Below, piece by piece: positions 1 through 7,050 of a stretch of 20,654 nucleotides of DNA. The notes beneath the pieces are model-generated. The model had not been told where the DNA came from, searched no databases, and saw nothing but the letters and a program-made list of their open reading frames with translations. The stretch lies in contig JAEZCT010000034.1 of NCBI GenBank assembly GCA_023433405.1, positions 1 through 20,654 of the forward strand, in the 5' to 3' direction. Origin of the DNA: Bacillota bacterium (GTDB lineage Bacteria > Bacillota > Clostridia > Oscillospirales > Ruminococcaceae). The translations under genes were made by a program, and so were the position numbers. Each line of letters starts with the position of its first letter. Position 1 is the stretch's first letter.

Positions 1-136
1 CCAATATAACTTGGATGCCGATAATCAGGCACCATTGAAAGTCTTTCTCGTATTAATTCCATTCTTATCACCCTTAGTCATTATATCCTATCTGGTGACA
101 GTTGAAAAGTTTATGAAACGCACGTGCTTCGCTTAA
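1..136 (+). CDS. C-terminal fragment of a putative membrane protein
   Basis: This is a 5'-truncated reading frame (frame beginning at base 2) that stays open for 44 codons and ends with TAA at 134-136. The protein tail contains a strongly hydrophobic stretch (VFLVLIPFLSPLVIISYLV, roughly residues 14-32), followed by a short basic end (EKFMKRTCFA). That fits a last transmembrane helix with a short cytoplasmic tail. No family can be named from so little. The stop is followed within a few bases by a half copy of the dispersed ~105-bp repeat and then by a terminator at 249-296, so this is probably the real 3' end of a gene. It could still be a chance open frame. Confidence 0.5.
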   Translation, partial: QYNLDADNQAPLKVFLVLIPFLSPLVIISYLVTVEKFMKRTCFA

Positions 137-141
137 GGGTA

Positions 142-194
142 TTCACGCGGAATGTTATCTTAAAGTCTACTTTTTTTGAGGGGATCAGTATAGT
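142..194 (+). repeat. Dispersed intergenic repeat, half copy A (right half)
   Basis: The stretch carries the right half of the ~105-bp element seen best at 6193-6298. It has the TTCACGCGGA core, then the CTTTTTTTGAGGGGATCAGTAT end that matches the right terminus of copy C. The left half is absent; the partial gene's stop codon lies just upstream. Matching was done by eye. Confidence 0.6.
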
Positions 195-248
195 ACCCTT
201 AGGCACAAGAGCTGTTTTGCAATTGGTCAGCTGTTTATATAAAACAAG

Positions 249-296
249 GCACCTCGTCCCATGGCTTAATCACGCCATGAAACGGGGTGCTTTTTT
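249..296 (+). terminator. Intrinsic terminator downstream of the partial gene
   Basis: Stem GCACCTCGT (249-257) pairs with ACGGGGTGC (282-290) with one G-U pair. An upper stem ATGGC/GCCAT (261-265/274-278) and a T6 run at 291-296 follow. The remainder of 137-441 holds half repeat A and the promoter of the next gene; no further gene is seen there. Confidence 0.8.
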
Positions 297-348
297 GTGT
301 GGTTAGTGGTGTGACAAGTGTGTGACATACCCGCTGCCACACTTTTTC

Positions 349-388
349 TTGTAAAAGCGCGGATTATACACTATAATTGTAATATAAT
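349..388 (+). promoter_or_regulatory. Sigma-A-type promoter of the XRE regulator gene
   Basis: A -35 TTGTAA (349-354) and a perfect -10 TATAAT (372-377) are separated by 17 bp. A second TATAAT overlaps downstream at 383-388. The start codon at 442 follows after a ~60-nt leader. Confidence 0.65.
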
Positions 389-441
389 ATACAAAAAGCC
401 ATAATTATAAAAGATGCGGCGAATATTGGAGGCATAATTGC

Positions 442-1941
442 ATGGAAACCTTTGCACAGTACCTTAAGGCACTCATAGACGTTTCAGGAATTTCAATTCG
501 GAGTATATCCGAACAAAGCGGGCTGGAACGTACATCCTTGCATAAGATACTTAGCGGCGAACGTCCATGCCCTGACGGGGAAACCGTGGAGCGCTTGGCA
601 AAGGTGCTGATGCTGGACACAAAGCAGACCAAGCTTTTGCGTGAAAAAGGTCTCATTGCCAAGATGGGGCCTGGGGTGTATGCTCGTCATCAGCATGTGA
701 AGTCACTGCTTGAGAGCTTTGATATCTCGGTGCTGCCCCACGGGCTGTGGTCTAAAAGCACCGACCCCGCGCTGCTGGAATTTGAAGGGGACGCCATGCC
801 GATTCAGGGGGTAGAGAAAGTAAACCGTTATGTAAAAACCGTCGTGGAGCTGGAGGCAGACCGCGCTGGCGGCACTATACGGGTGATTGCCCAGCCAGAA
901 TACACGTTTTTAACCAATCTGCTTTCCCATATCGGTCAATCCAAGCGAGAGTTAACCATCATACATATTGTTTGTATGCAGCGCAACGTCAGCGAACAAG
1001 GCGACAACCATATCAATCTCGAGATAATGTCAAGCCTTGTACCCCTTATTACCTCCGTGTGCAGCTATCAGCCTTTTTTTTACTATGATGATGTTCAGGC
1101 GCACATCAATGAACTCAGTATGCTGCCCTATATGATATTAACAGGGGATTACGCGGTAGCCGTTGCCAGTGACGCGAGCGCCGCGGTGCTGTACCGTTCT
1201 AAGGCACTGCGCGACTTTTACAGCACCCAGTACAACCGCTTCATGGAGTCCGCCGCCGAGGCGCTGACGCAGGTGCAAAACCCCATGTCGCTGTTTATGG
1301 GCTTTCAATCGCCTATGTCCTTAGAAGATTTGCCAGGATATTCGATAGCCGTTGAGCCCTGCCTGGCCTCCTTTGTTTCGGAACACTATATTAATAAGTA
1401 TATGCTCGATTCGTTCGGGGAAAAGCAAGCGGTGATTGATTGGTTTGGCAGTATCACAGAAAGCGCGGGACTTATGCGAAGGGCGGAGTGTATACGCGTA
1501 TCCTACTTTTATGAAGAAGGGATAGAGCAGTTTGTGCAGTCGGGACGGGTTAGGGAGCTGCCCGAGGATTACTATAGCCCGATTGATAAGCCCGATGCCT
1601 ACCGGCTGCTGCGCGCGATGTATGAGCTTTCACGTTCGGGCAGATACCGCCCGGCCATAGTAAAAAAAGATAAGTTTAAGGTTCCCCGCAACCTGGTCAT
1701 GGGCTTGCCATCAAAGCATTGCGTAACCTTGGTTTATCTGCGTGAGGATCGGGGCATGATGATCTCCTCCATCTATGAGCGCAGCTTTGTCAAGGCAATC
1801 AGCTCATTCTTAGTGTACCTGAAGGACAGCGAATATGTTTATACCGTAAAACAAACGCAGGATATTATCCTTCAGAAGCTGAATGCTCTGGAGGAGGAGC
1901 TGAATCTCACGCCTGCCGAGCGTGTGACGAAGCACAGCTAG
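442..1941 (+). CDS. Large XRE-family helix-turn-helix regulator
   Basis: A 499-residue cytoplasmic protein. Residues ~1-62 form a Cro/CI-type HTH: FAQYLKALIDVSGISIRSIS, then a turn-recognition helix (SEQSGLERTSLHKILSG) and a GETVERLAKVL helix. The remaining ~430 residues have no motif I recognise and no transmembrane segment. Such long XRE proteins are common single-copy regulators in Clostridia, and the large C-terminal part is presumably a sensor or oligomerisation domain (inference). The ATG at 442 is preceded by TTGGAGG (~9 nt spacing) and a good promoter. The gene is monocistronic: a repeat and a strong hairpin terminator follow directly. Its target is unknown; no obvious partner gene is adjacent. 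The HTH assignment is firm, the function is not. Confidence 0.85.
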   Translation: METFAQYLKALIDVSGISIRSISEQSGLERTSLHKILSGERPCPDGETVERLAKVLMLDTKQTKLLREKGLIAKMGPGVYARHQHVKSLLESFDISVLPHGLWSKSTDPALLEFEGDAMPIQGVEKVNRYVKTVVELEADRAGGTIRVIAQPEYTFLTNLLSHIGQSKRELTIIHIVCMQRNVSEQGDNHINLEIMSSLVPLITSVCSYQPFFYYDDVQAHINELSMLPYMILTGDYAVAVASDASAAVLYRSKALRDFYSTQYNRFMESAAEALTQVQNPMSLFMGFQSPMSLEDLPGYSIAVEPCLASFVSEHYINKYMLDSFGEKQAVIDWFGSITESAGLMRRAECIRVSYFYEEGIEQFVQSGRVRELPEDYYSPIDKPDAYRLLRAMYELSRSGRYRPAIVKKDKFKVPRNLVMGLPSKHCVTLVYLREDRGMMISSIYERSFVKAISSFLVYLKDSEYVYTVKQTQDIILQKLNALEEELNLTPAERVTKHS

Positions 1942-1958
1942 AGCCTGTATACACAATT

Positions 1959-2062
1959 TAATACTATTATCCGATTAAAAAGTGTATAAAAATCAAGTCA
2001 AAATCTTTATTTTATGGATTATGATGCGGATTTTTATCAACACTTTTATCGGAGAATAGTAT
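1959..2062 (+). repeat. Dispersed intergenic repeat, full copy B
   Basis: This ~104-bp element has imperfect terminal inverted repeats. The left end is AATACTATTATCCGATTAAA and the right end is CACTTTTATCGGAGAATAGT; these pair at nearly all positions. The interior carries the shared GCGGATTTTTATC core. It follows the XRE gene stop by 17 bp and touches the terminator hairpin at 2063. Confidence 0.7.
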
Positions 2063-2097
2063 AAAAACGCAGAACGAATGCTTCGTTCTGCGTTTTT
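2063..2097 (+). terminator. Perfect 16-bp terminator hairpin after the XRE gene
   Basis: The stem AAAAACGCAGAACGAA (2063-2078) pairs perfectly with 2082-2097 across a TGC loop and ends in TTTTT. The A-run on the other side makes it usable in both directions. Confidence 0.85.
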
Positions 2098-2127
2098 AAT
2101 ATAATTAGAATACAATTCGCGTTCCAG

Positions 2128-2163
2128 AAAAACAAGCAATCGGTCATACAGCTTGTTTTTTTA
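2128..2163 (-). terminator. Bidirectional terminator between convergent genes
   Basis: AAAAACAAGC (2128-2137) pairs with GCTTGTTTTT (2151-2160). T-runs occur on both strands, so it can end the DUF2804 transcript (minus) and back up the XRE terminator (plus). Confidence 0.65.
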
Positions 2164-2228
2164 TTACCTGGGTGACAATGTTGTGCAAAGAATGCACATA
2201 CGCGAATTAACGATAATGTGCATATGCA

Positions 2229-3263
2229 TTACCACCGGTTTTTCACCTTTTCGGCAAAGCCCACAAAGTCGCGCAGCTTAATAATCTTGCCGTCGTCCAG
2301 CGTTACGGTGCCGCTGAACCGGCCAAATACCTGATGCTGGTCGGAGGAAACTAACAATGCGCTTATAAAAGCCGAGCGGTCGAGAATGGGGAAGAAGTGT
2401 AGGTTCACCCGCCCGTCGTCCGAGCCGATAGCCCAGCTTTTTAGCAGGTCGTGGCGGTCGTCGGAATCCTTGGGGATGTTAAACACCACATTCCCAAGCT
2501 TGTGGGCGCGCCCGTTGTAAAACAGCATGTTTTCGCTGGCGGCCTTGGTGTTGCCAAAGCCATAGCCAAGGTTAAAGCCGAAGGAGACACCGTCTACAAG
2601 ACCGGAGGCACTGCTCCAGTACCAGGTGTTTGCGTAGGTCCACACCCCGCGGCCCCAGTCCAGGGTACCGAATGAATTCTCGGGTAAAAACTCATACACT
2701 CTGCCGTCAAACTGCGCTGAACCGGAGGCGCGCATCCCGACAATCTTGCGGTTGTAGTAAAAAGCGGTATGCTTGCCGAAGAATGGGGTAGCGATAACCA
2801 TGGAATCCTCCGGCTCGTCGGTGAGCAGCAGGTCACAGGTAAAGGGCTTGCCGTCGCGAAAGGAAGCAACCTCACATTGCAGGTGCCGCCCGGCTCCGGT
2901 AATCTCAAACGAATACCTACATTTCTTGTTTTCAAACCGTACATCTCCGGTCTGAGAGCTTGCGGGCATGTTTAGCTTGCCCAGCGGAAGAATAGCTAAT
3001 GTGCTGGCCGTGTGATGATTCACCTGTTCAAAATTCAGCAGGCTTGCGCTCATAAGCCCCATGTACCCGTTATCCGATACGGTAAGCGCCACCGCGTATC
3101 GGTCGTTGGAGACCAGGTAGTAGTCCCACTCCTTAATGCGCAGGCGGCTTGCGCGAACCGAATTTCGGTCGTACGACAAAAGCTCCCTTTTGCTAAAGCC
3201 AGCCTCCCGCAGTCTGCCGCGCTCATCCAAAAGTGTACCCGCGCCGGTAATCTCGTGCTGCAT
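2229..3263 (-). CDS. DUF2804 family protein
   Basis: The 344-residue product matches the DUF2804 pattern as I remember it: an opening GTLLDERGRLREAGFS, the RLRIKEWDYYLVSND block, then LTVSDNGYMGLMS, and repeated Trp/Gly-rich beta strands (WTYANTWYWSS, GFNLGYGFGN). The family is thought to adopt a lipocalin-like beta fold; its biochemical role is not established. There is no signal peptide or membrane helix. I chose the ATG at 3263 because GAAAGGGG sits 8 nt upstream. An in-frame ATG at 3314 lacks such a site and adds 17 poorly conserved-looking residues. The gene lies 109 bp downstream of the ABC-F gene on the same strand. It has its own promoter, but read-through from the ABC-F gene is likely since no terminator separates them. 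Confidence 0.8.
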   Translation of the reverse strand: MQHEITGAGTLLDERGRLREAGFSKRELLSYDRNSVRASRLRIKEWDYYLVSNDRYAVALTVSDNGYMGLMSASLLNFEQVNHHTASTLAILPLGKLNMPASSQTGDVRFENKKCRYSFEITGAGRHLQCEVASFRDGKPFTCDLLLTDEPEDSMVIATPFFGKHTAFYYNRKIVGMRASGSAQFDGRVYEFLPENSFGTLDWGRGVWTYANTWYWSSASGLVDGVSFGFNLGYGFGNTKAASENMLFYNGRAHKLGNVVFNIPKDSDDRHDLLKSWAIGSDDGRVNLHFFPILDRSAFISALLVSSDQHQVFGRFSGTVTLDDGKIIKLRDFVGFAEKVKNRW

Positions 3264-3335
3264 ACCGATACCCCTTTCTTTTTGCCGATCTGTTTTATGA
3301 AGCAAATTGTGCAAATGGGATATTAGACCAATTTC

Positions 3336-3364
3336 ATTATAAGCACAATAATGTCAAAAAACAA
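3336..3364 (-). promoter_or_regulatory. Promoter of the DUF2804 gene
   Basis: On the minus strand, TTGTTT (3364-3359) and a perfect TATAAT (3341-3336) are spaced 17 bp. The -35 lies 9 bp beyond the ABC-F stop codon. Confidence 0.55.
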
Positions 3365-3372
3365 GATGAAAG

Positions 3373-4971
3373 TTAAAAATAATTGTGTAATTCGAGAACT
3401 TTGTCGGCAATATTTGAAAGAAACACCGCGTCATGCTCCACAAGCAGCATCGCGGGGCAGTAGGCTGCCAAAAGCTCCTCCAGTTGAATGCGCGAAAGCA
3501 CATCCACATAGTTAAGCGGCTCGTCCCAAACATACAGGTGGGCCTTTTGAGCAAGGCTTTTGGCCAGAAGCACCTTCTTTTTTTGTCCCGCGCTAAATTG
3601 CGCCATATCCTTCTCGAATTGGGAGCGGGCAAAGTCCAGTTTGCGCAGGATAGCAAGAAAAAGGCTCTCATCCACCCCTTCCTGCCCGGCAAACTCCCGC
3701 AGTCCGCCCCGCAAATGAGAGGTATCCTGGGAAACATAGGAGATTACTAGCCCCGACGCAAGGCTAAGGCGTCCCCGATGGGGGATATCCTCGCCGCACA
3801 CCAGTTTTAGCAGGCTGGATTTTCCCGACCCGTTTGCACCCTTGACCGCAAGCCGCTGACCGCTTGATATGGTAAAGCTCACCGGCTCAAACAACGGCTG
3901 GTCTCCGTAAGCGATGGTTAAGCCCTCCGCTTCTACCAGTCTGGGCGCGTGATGGGTTAAAATCGTCAGCTTTAGCGGCTCACTCTCCTCCAGGTTCTTG
4001 AGCAGGGTGGATTTTTCGCGGGCAGCCTCATCCCGGCGGTGCTCAATTGCGCGCGCCCGCTTCATCAGCTTGGCGGCCTGATGACCGATATGCCCCCGAT
4101 CCGGCTTAACACCGGAAACACGCTGCCCGATTTTGGTTTTTTCCACTCGGTCGGACCAGCGGGCGGTGGTGTCCCTTGCAGCCTCAAGCCGCGCGATATC
4201 CTTTTTCAGCGACTCATTCTGCGCGAGCTCCTGAGCGTTTTTGCGGTCAAGGTTCTCCTTCCAGGAGCTGTAGGTGCCCCGCTGAACCTCGATGCCGCCG
4301 CGATTGAGGGATAAAACATGGTCGATGCACCCATCCAAAAAGGCGCGGTCATGTGAAACCAGAATAAAGCCCTTTTGCTGGGCAAGATAGGCGCTCACTG
4401 CCTCCCGCCCCAACAGGTCGAGGTGGTTTGTCGGCTCGTCGATGAGGGAAAAGCTATCCTTTCGTAAAAACAGTGCAGCCAGCATGAGCTTTGTTTTTTC
4501 GCCGCCGCTGAGGGAGGCGAAGGGTCTTGACAGCACATCGGCTTTTACCCTCAGTTTACCAAGCTCCCGCTCTATCAGCTCATTAATAATAAAGCCGTCC
4601 CGGGCGGTGTATTCCTCCAGAATATCGCCATAGCGCAGCAAAAGCCGCTCATCCCCCGATTCTGCGCATTCCTGCATCTGCCGCTCCCACTCGTCAAAGG
4701 GTGCGATAATGGAGCGCACCACTGTCAGCGTATTCCAATGTTCGTTTTCCACGCTAAAAGGAAAATAGCAAAAATTAACCGATGAATCGATTGTACCTGA
4801 GTAAGGGTAAAGACCCTCCAAAAGGCGAAGCAGGGTGGTTTTACCCCGCCCGTTTCGGCCAATAAAGCCCAGCCGCCAATCGGTGTCCAGAAAGACCGAG
4901 AGGTTCTCGAAGATGTTCTCGTACGATCCGTCATACCCAAAGGTCAGACCGGATATATTGATGAAAGACAT
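3373..4971 (-). CDS. Lsa-type ABC-F ATPase, putative ribosomal protection protein
   Basis: A soluble 532-residue protein with two ATP-binding domains and no transmembrane region, the ABC-F plan. Domain 1 has Walker A GRNGRGKT (38-45), signature LSGGE (154-158) and Walker B LIDEPTNHLD (176-185). A charged linker follows at ~232-345. Domain 2 has Walker A GANGSGKS (378-385), a divergent signature FSAGQ (459-463) and Walker B VWDEPLNYVD (481-490). The DTDWRLGFIGRNGRGKTTLL start and the WDEPLNYVD ending are typical of the Lsa/CplR group, which displaces lincosamides, streptogramin A and pleuromutilins from the ribosome. The drug range here is inference. The ATG at 4971 has AGGGAG 6 nt upstream. 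The long leader with tiny ORFs and a terminator suggests drug-induced expression. It may be an intrinsic chromosomal gene, as nothing nearby marks recent transfer. Confidence 0.88.
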   Translation of the reverse strand: MSFINISGLTFGYDGSYENIFENLSVFLDTDWRLGFIGRNGRGKTTLLRLLEGLYPYSGTIDSSVNFCYFPFSVENEHWNTLTVVRSIIAPFDEWERQMQECAESGDERLLLRYGDILEEYTARDGFIINELIERELGKLRVKADVLSRPFASLSGGEKTKLMLAALFLRKDSFSLIDEPTNHLDLLGREAVSAYLAQQKGFILVSHDRAFLDGCIDHVLSLNRGGIEVQRGTYSSWKENLDRKNAQELAQNESLKKDIARLEAARDTTARWSDRVEKTKIGQRVSGVKPDRGHIGHQAAKLMKRARAIEHRRDEAAREKSTLLKNLEESEPLKLTILTHHAPRLVEAEGLTIAYGDQPLFEPVSFTISSGQRLAVKGANGSGKSSLLKLVCGEDIPHRGRLSLASGLVISYVSQDTSHLRGGLREFAGQEGVDESLFLAILRKLDFARSQFEKDMAQFSAGQKKKVLLAKSLAQKAHLYVWDEPLNYVDVLSRIQLEELLAAYCPAMLLVEHDAVFLSNIADKVLELHNYF

Positions 4972-4987
4972 GAAATACTCCCTGTAA

Positions 4988-5005
4988 GCGCGGTAATTCC
5001 CGCGC
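4988..5005 (-). promoter_or_regulatory. GC hairpin just upstream of the ABC-F ribosome site
   Basis: GCGCGG (4988-4993) pairs with CCGCGC (5000-5005) across a 6-nt loop, ending a few bases before the AGGGAG ribosome site on the minus strand. It could modulate translation of the ABC-F gene (inference). Confidence 0.4.
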
Positions 5006-5037
5006 CCGCCGTCCGTTGCGGCCTGCGGCGTGCCGAA

Positions 5038-5070
5038 TTAATCATTGTCGGCAAGCAGATTCTTTTTCAA
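5038..5070 (-). CDS. Candidate leader peptide 2 of the ABC-F gene (10 aa)
   Basis: A TTG start preceded by AGAGGTG at ~6 nt opens a ten-codon frame reading MKKNLLADND and ending in TAA. It lies between the leader terminator and the ABC-F start. A well-placed ribosome site on so short a frame suggests a regulatory uORF, but short frames also occur by chance. Confidence 0.4.
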   Translation of the reverse strand: MKKNLLADND

Positions 5071-5104
5071 TGGGTTCACCTCTTTTCCTGATTAATAGGC
5101 ATAC

Positions 5105-5135
5105 AAAAAAGCCGCAGGGAAGCACACCCTGCGGC
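5105..5135 (-). terminator. Leader attenuator-terminator of the ABC-F gene
   Basis: Read on the minus strand, GCCGCAGGG (5135-5127) pairs perfectly with CCCTGCGGC (5119-5111) across a 7-nt loop and is followed by six Ts. It lies ~250 nt after the promoter and ~130 nt before the ABC-F start, so it must be bypassed for expression. Position and strength indicate transcription attenuation. Confidence 0.8.
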
Positions 5136-5330
5136 TGATCACAGCATTCAAAACCGGCAAAAACTCCGCACAGCAGTGCAAAGCGCGTCTGCCAACCCAT
5201 GAACAGTCAAAGTGAACAGCAAAGCGTGCTCCCAAGCCAATACCGATACCCCATAGAACCCGCCGAAACACCTGGTTTTACAACACGAACCGGGCGATAC
5301 CTTGGCGAATAAACTATTAACGATAATCGG

Positions 5331-5351
5331 TTAGCGGGAAAGCTGCTTCAC
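5331..5351 (-). CDS. Candidate leader peptide 1 of the ABC-F gene (6 aa)
   Basis: The frame GTG AAG CAG CTT TCC CGC TAA encodes MKQLSR. TTGGAG lies 8 nt upstream and the frame begins ~30 nt after the predicted transcription start. Drug-stalled ribosomes on tiny uORFs of this kind control several ABC-F and erm genes (established for other members). Assignment here rests on position and the ribosome site only. Confidence 0.4.
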   Translation of the reverse strand: MKQLSR

Positions 5352-5384
5352 TCGGTTCACTCCAATTCCATTCGTATTATTATA

Positions 5385-5414
5385 ATCCTAACACGCACAA
5401 ACTTCCTTTGTCAA
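5385..5414 (-). promoter_or_regulatory. Promoter of the ABC-F leader
   Basis: On the minus strand a perfect -35 TTGACA (5414-5409) is followed after 18 bp by TAGGAT (5390-5385). The resulting transcript would have a leader of about 400 nt. The region 4972-5469 holds only this leader and promoter. Confidence 0.6.
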
Positions 5415-5469
5415 GAGGTTTCATCGGTATTAGCAAACAATTACAGAGAGTGCTCTCGCTGCGATTGTT

Positions 5470-5496
5470 TTAGCACTCTAATTGCCAGAGTGCTAA
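5470..5496 (+). promoter_or_regulatory. CIRCE operator (HrcA binding site) upstream of hsp20
   Basis: TTAGCACTC (5470-5478), nine bases, then GAGTGCTAA (5488-5496) is an exact match to the CIRCE consensus. HrcA repressor binds this element and releases it on heat shock. The operator lies 163 bp before the Hsp20 start. An extra half site GAGTGCT occurs at 5448-5454. Confidence 0.95.
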
Positions 5497-5615
5497 AATT
5501 AACAGCCGCGTCATAGTTTATACCTTATTTTGTAACAATGCGGCGCTAAAATAGTAACTGTAAACAGAAGCTTCGGTTAACAGCAGAAAGTTAACGCCTG
5601 GCTTCCCAAAAATCT

Positions 5616-5632
5616 ATCGGTGTCTTTCACCG
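5616..5632 (+). promoter_or_regulatory. Small leader hairpin before hsp20
   Basis: TCGGTG and CACCGA pair perfectly across a 5-nt loop in the untranslated leader, ~15 nt before the AGGAGG ribosome site. A role in RNA stability or temperature sensing is possible but unproven. Boundaries are within a base or two. Confidence 0.35.
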
Positions 5633-5658
5633 AAACTTATTATTAGGAGGAATATAGT

Positions 5659-6087
5659 ATGTTTGACCTGATTCCCTTTGAGCGCAGACAGCGCAACGAC
5701 CTACAACGCTTCTTTACTGAGTTTGAGAAGAACTTTTTCGGCATTCCCGACAGCTTTGCGGGCTTTCGCACCGACGTGGTGGAAAAGGAGGGCGAGTTTA
5801 TGCTGGAGGCGGAGCTGCCCGGCTTTTCCAAGGAGGACATCTCTCTGAATATTGATAATGACCGCCTGGTCATAAGCGCCGAACATAAAGAGGAGCAGGA
5901 GGTGAAAGAAAAAGATAAGAACTATGTGCGACGCGAGCGCAGCTATGGACGTTTCTGCCGTAGCTTTGACTTAGCCGGCATTAAGGCCGACGCCATCACG
6001 GCGGAATATAAAAACGGAGTGCTTTTTGTTGCGCTACCCAAAAACGAAAAGCTGCCCCCAGCCAGCAGACGCATTGATATCCAATAA
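5659..6087 (+). CDS. hsp20: Hsp20/alpha-crystallin small heat shock protein
   Basis: A 142-residue cytoplasmic holdase chaperone that keeps unfolding proteins soluble for DnaK/ClpB refolding. The short N-terminal arm (MFDLIPFERRQRNDLQRFF, ending around residue 37) precedes the alpha-crystallin domain. That domain contains ELPGFSKEDISLNI, DRLVISAEH and the conserved AEYKNGVLFVALPK strand. A short C-terminal tail (SRRIDIQ) carries an I-x-I-type anchor (IDI). The length is normal for bacterial class A Hsp20. The ATG at 5659 follows TAGGAGGAA at 7-8 nt. A perfect CIRCE upstream indicates HrcA control, and a long hairpin follows the stop. The gene stands alone. Confidence 0.95.
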   Translation: MFDLIPFERRQRNDLQRFFTEFEKNFFGIPDSFAGFRTDVVEKEGEFMLEAELPGFSKEDISLNIDNDRLVISAEHKEEQEVKEKDKNYVRRERSYGRFCRSFDLAGIKADAITAEYKNGVLFVALPKNEKLPPASRRIDIQ

Positions 6088-6112
6088 GCTTTACGCTTGT
6101 TTTTTCTATGAT

Positions 6113-6219
6113 ACACTTTTAAATTGGATATTAGGATAAAGCAAGAGAGGCGCCGAACGAAAATGTCGGCGCCTCTCTTGCTTGTGTATGGTTTATACTA
6201 ATATCCGATTTAAAAGAGT
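6113..6219 (+). terminator. Nested inverted repeat and 18-bp hairpin after hsp20
   Basis: The inner hairpin pairs 6139-6156 with 6166-6183 perfectly (18 bp, 9-nt loop). Outside it, 6113-6137 pairs with 6195-6219 at 22 of 25 positions. The outer arms are ends of the dispersed repeat family; 6195-6219 is also the left end of repeat copy C. No strong T-run follows the inner stem, so termination is likely but not certain. A weaker AAGC/GCTT stem with T6 sits at ~6087-6106. Confidence 0.65.
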
Positions 6220-6298
6220 ATAAAAACCAAGTAAAAAGCTTTAATTTATGGGTTTTCACGCGGATTTTTATCGACTCTTTTTGAGGGGATTAGTATTA
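6193..6298 (+). repeat. Dispersed intergenic repeat, full copy C
   Basis: A ~106-bp element. The left end ATACTAATATCCGATTTAAA (from 6195) is an imperfect inverse of the right end ACTCTTTTTGAGGGGATTAG (from 6274). The interior has GCTTTAATTTATGGG and CACGCGGATTTTTATCGAC, which recur in copy E. The rest of 6299-6408 contains no gene. Confidence 0.75.
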
Positions 6299-6408
6299 CA
6301 CCAGCTGACACTGCGGGCAGCAGATCGTCATATGATGTACAAGGGATTTTTTGAATCTTTGAAACCACACAAAGTGCATAGTATATTTAGTAAAGGAGCT
6401 TACCGAAA

Positions 6409-6834
6409 ATGTCCAATATAGCCTTAGAGCTCATTCGCACAACCTCCGGCTCTGTGAACCCCACGGATGCAGTAGTGTTTGATACAGTGCTGTATTTATC
6501 CGGCAATATTAGCTATAACGATACAACGGGAACGATTACCTTTCAGGAGAATGGCAGATACATCGTAAATTGGTGGGTGACGGTACAAACATCATTATCC
6601 ATTGGCGGCATCACCTTTGCCCTTTCCAGTGATTCCGGCGATTGTATCAGAGGAAGCTCAAGCGGAAAGTCGGGGCAGGTGAATGGCTTTGGCATCATTC
6701 TGGTAGATAGTCTGCCTGATTCTACAACAGAGGTTAACCTGGAAAACGCGGGAACCTCTATCGCGTTTTATGGCTCAGGGCTTATGGTTACGGCATCGCT
6801 GCTCATTGTACAGGACGATATCGTTTCTCCCTGA
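6409..6834 (+). CDS. BclA-C-like/TNF-like beta-rich protein, no collagen tail
   Basis: A 141-residue protein, almost entirely beta-strand by pattern: alternating hydrophobics and a GRYIVNWWVTVQTS strand typical of the C1q/TNF-like domain found at the C-terminus of BclA-type exosporium proteins. It has no signal peptide or membrane helix, as expected for proteins assembled on spores or in phage fibres. A clear paralogue lies at 15053-15643; the N-terminal ~140 residues align along their length, sharing FDT, GNIS, TG-IT and GRYIVNWWV. The ATG at 6409 follows AAAGGAGC at ~10 nt. The product ends after the domain, without the Gly-Pro-Thr tail of the paralogue. A spore-surface role is inference. 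Confidence 0.7.
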   Translation: MSNIALELIRTTSGSVNPTDAVVFDTVLYLSGNISYNDTTGTITFQENGRYIVNWWVTVQTSLSIGGITFALSSDSGDCIRGSSSGKSGQVNGFGIILVDSLPDSTTEVNLENAGTSIAFYGSGLMVTASLLIVQDDIVSP

Positions 6835-6952
6835 TCCACTGGGCTGTCAGGGGAAATCTGTATAGACAGGATAATACTGTTCTCACAAGTGAGAAATGCC
6901 GGAGCGACGAGGAGTTTTTCTGCCAGACAAGGCAAAAAATGCAGGAATACTT

Positions 6953-6987
6953 GCCGCATACCGAGTATTTTGGCGCGGTATGGCGGC
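6953..6987 (+). other. Unassigned hairpin in the 6835-7008 intergenic stretch
   Basis: GCCGCATACCG (6953-6963) pairs with CGGTAT plus GCGGC (6976-6987, one bulged G). It lacks a T-run, so it is a poor terminator. The surrounding ~170 bp has no convincing gene on either strand. Confidence 0.35.
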
Positions 6988-7008
6988 TAGAGCAATGAGA
7001 ACAGCTTC

Positions 7009-7050
7009 TAATACTATTTTTCCGATGAAAGTATTTATAAAAAATCTGCG
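7009..7050 (-). repeat. Dispersed intergenic repeat, half copy D (inverted)
   Basis: TAATACTATTTTTCCGATG and the following TTTATAAAAAATCTGCG match the reverse complement of the right half of copy B. The half element runs straight into the terminator of the mannosidase gene, so it is oriented with that gene. Confidence 0.6.

Noticed and set aside
124..306. Open frame of 60 codons over the terminator
   Set aside because: It runs through repeat half copy A and the terminator stem, has no ribosome site and no protein-like composition.
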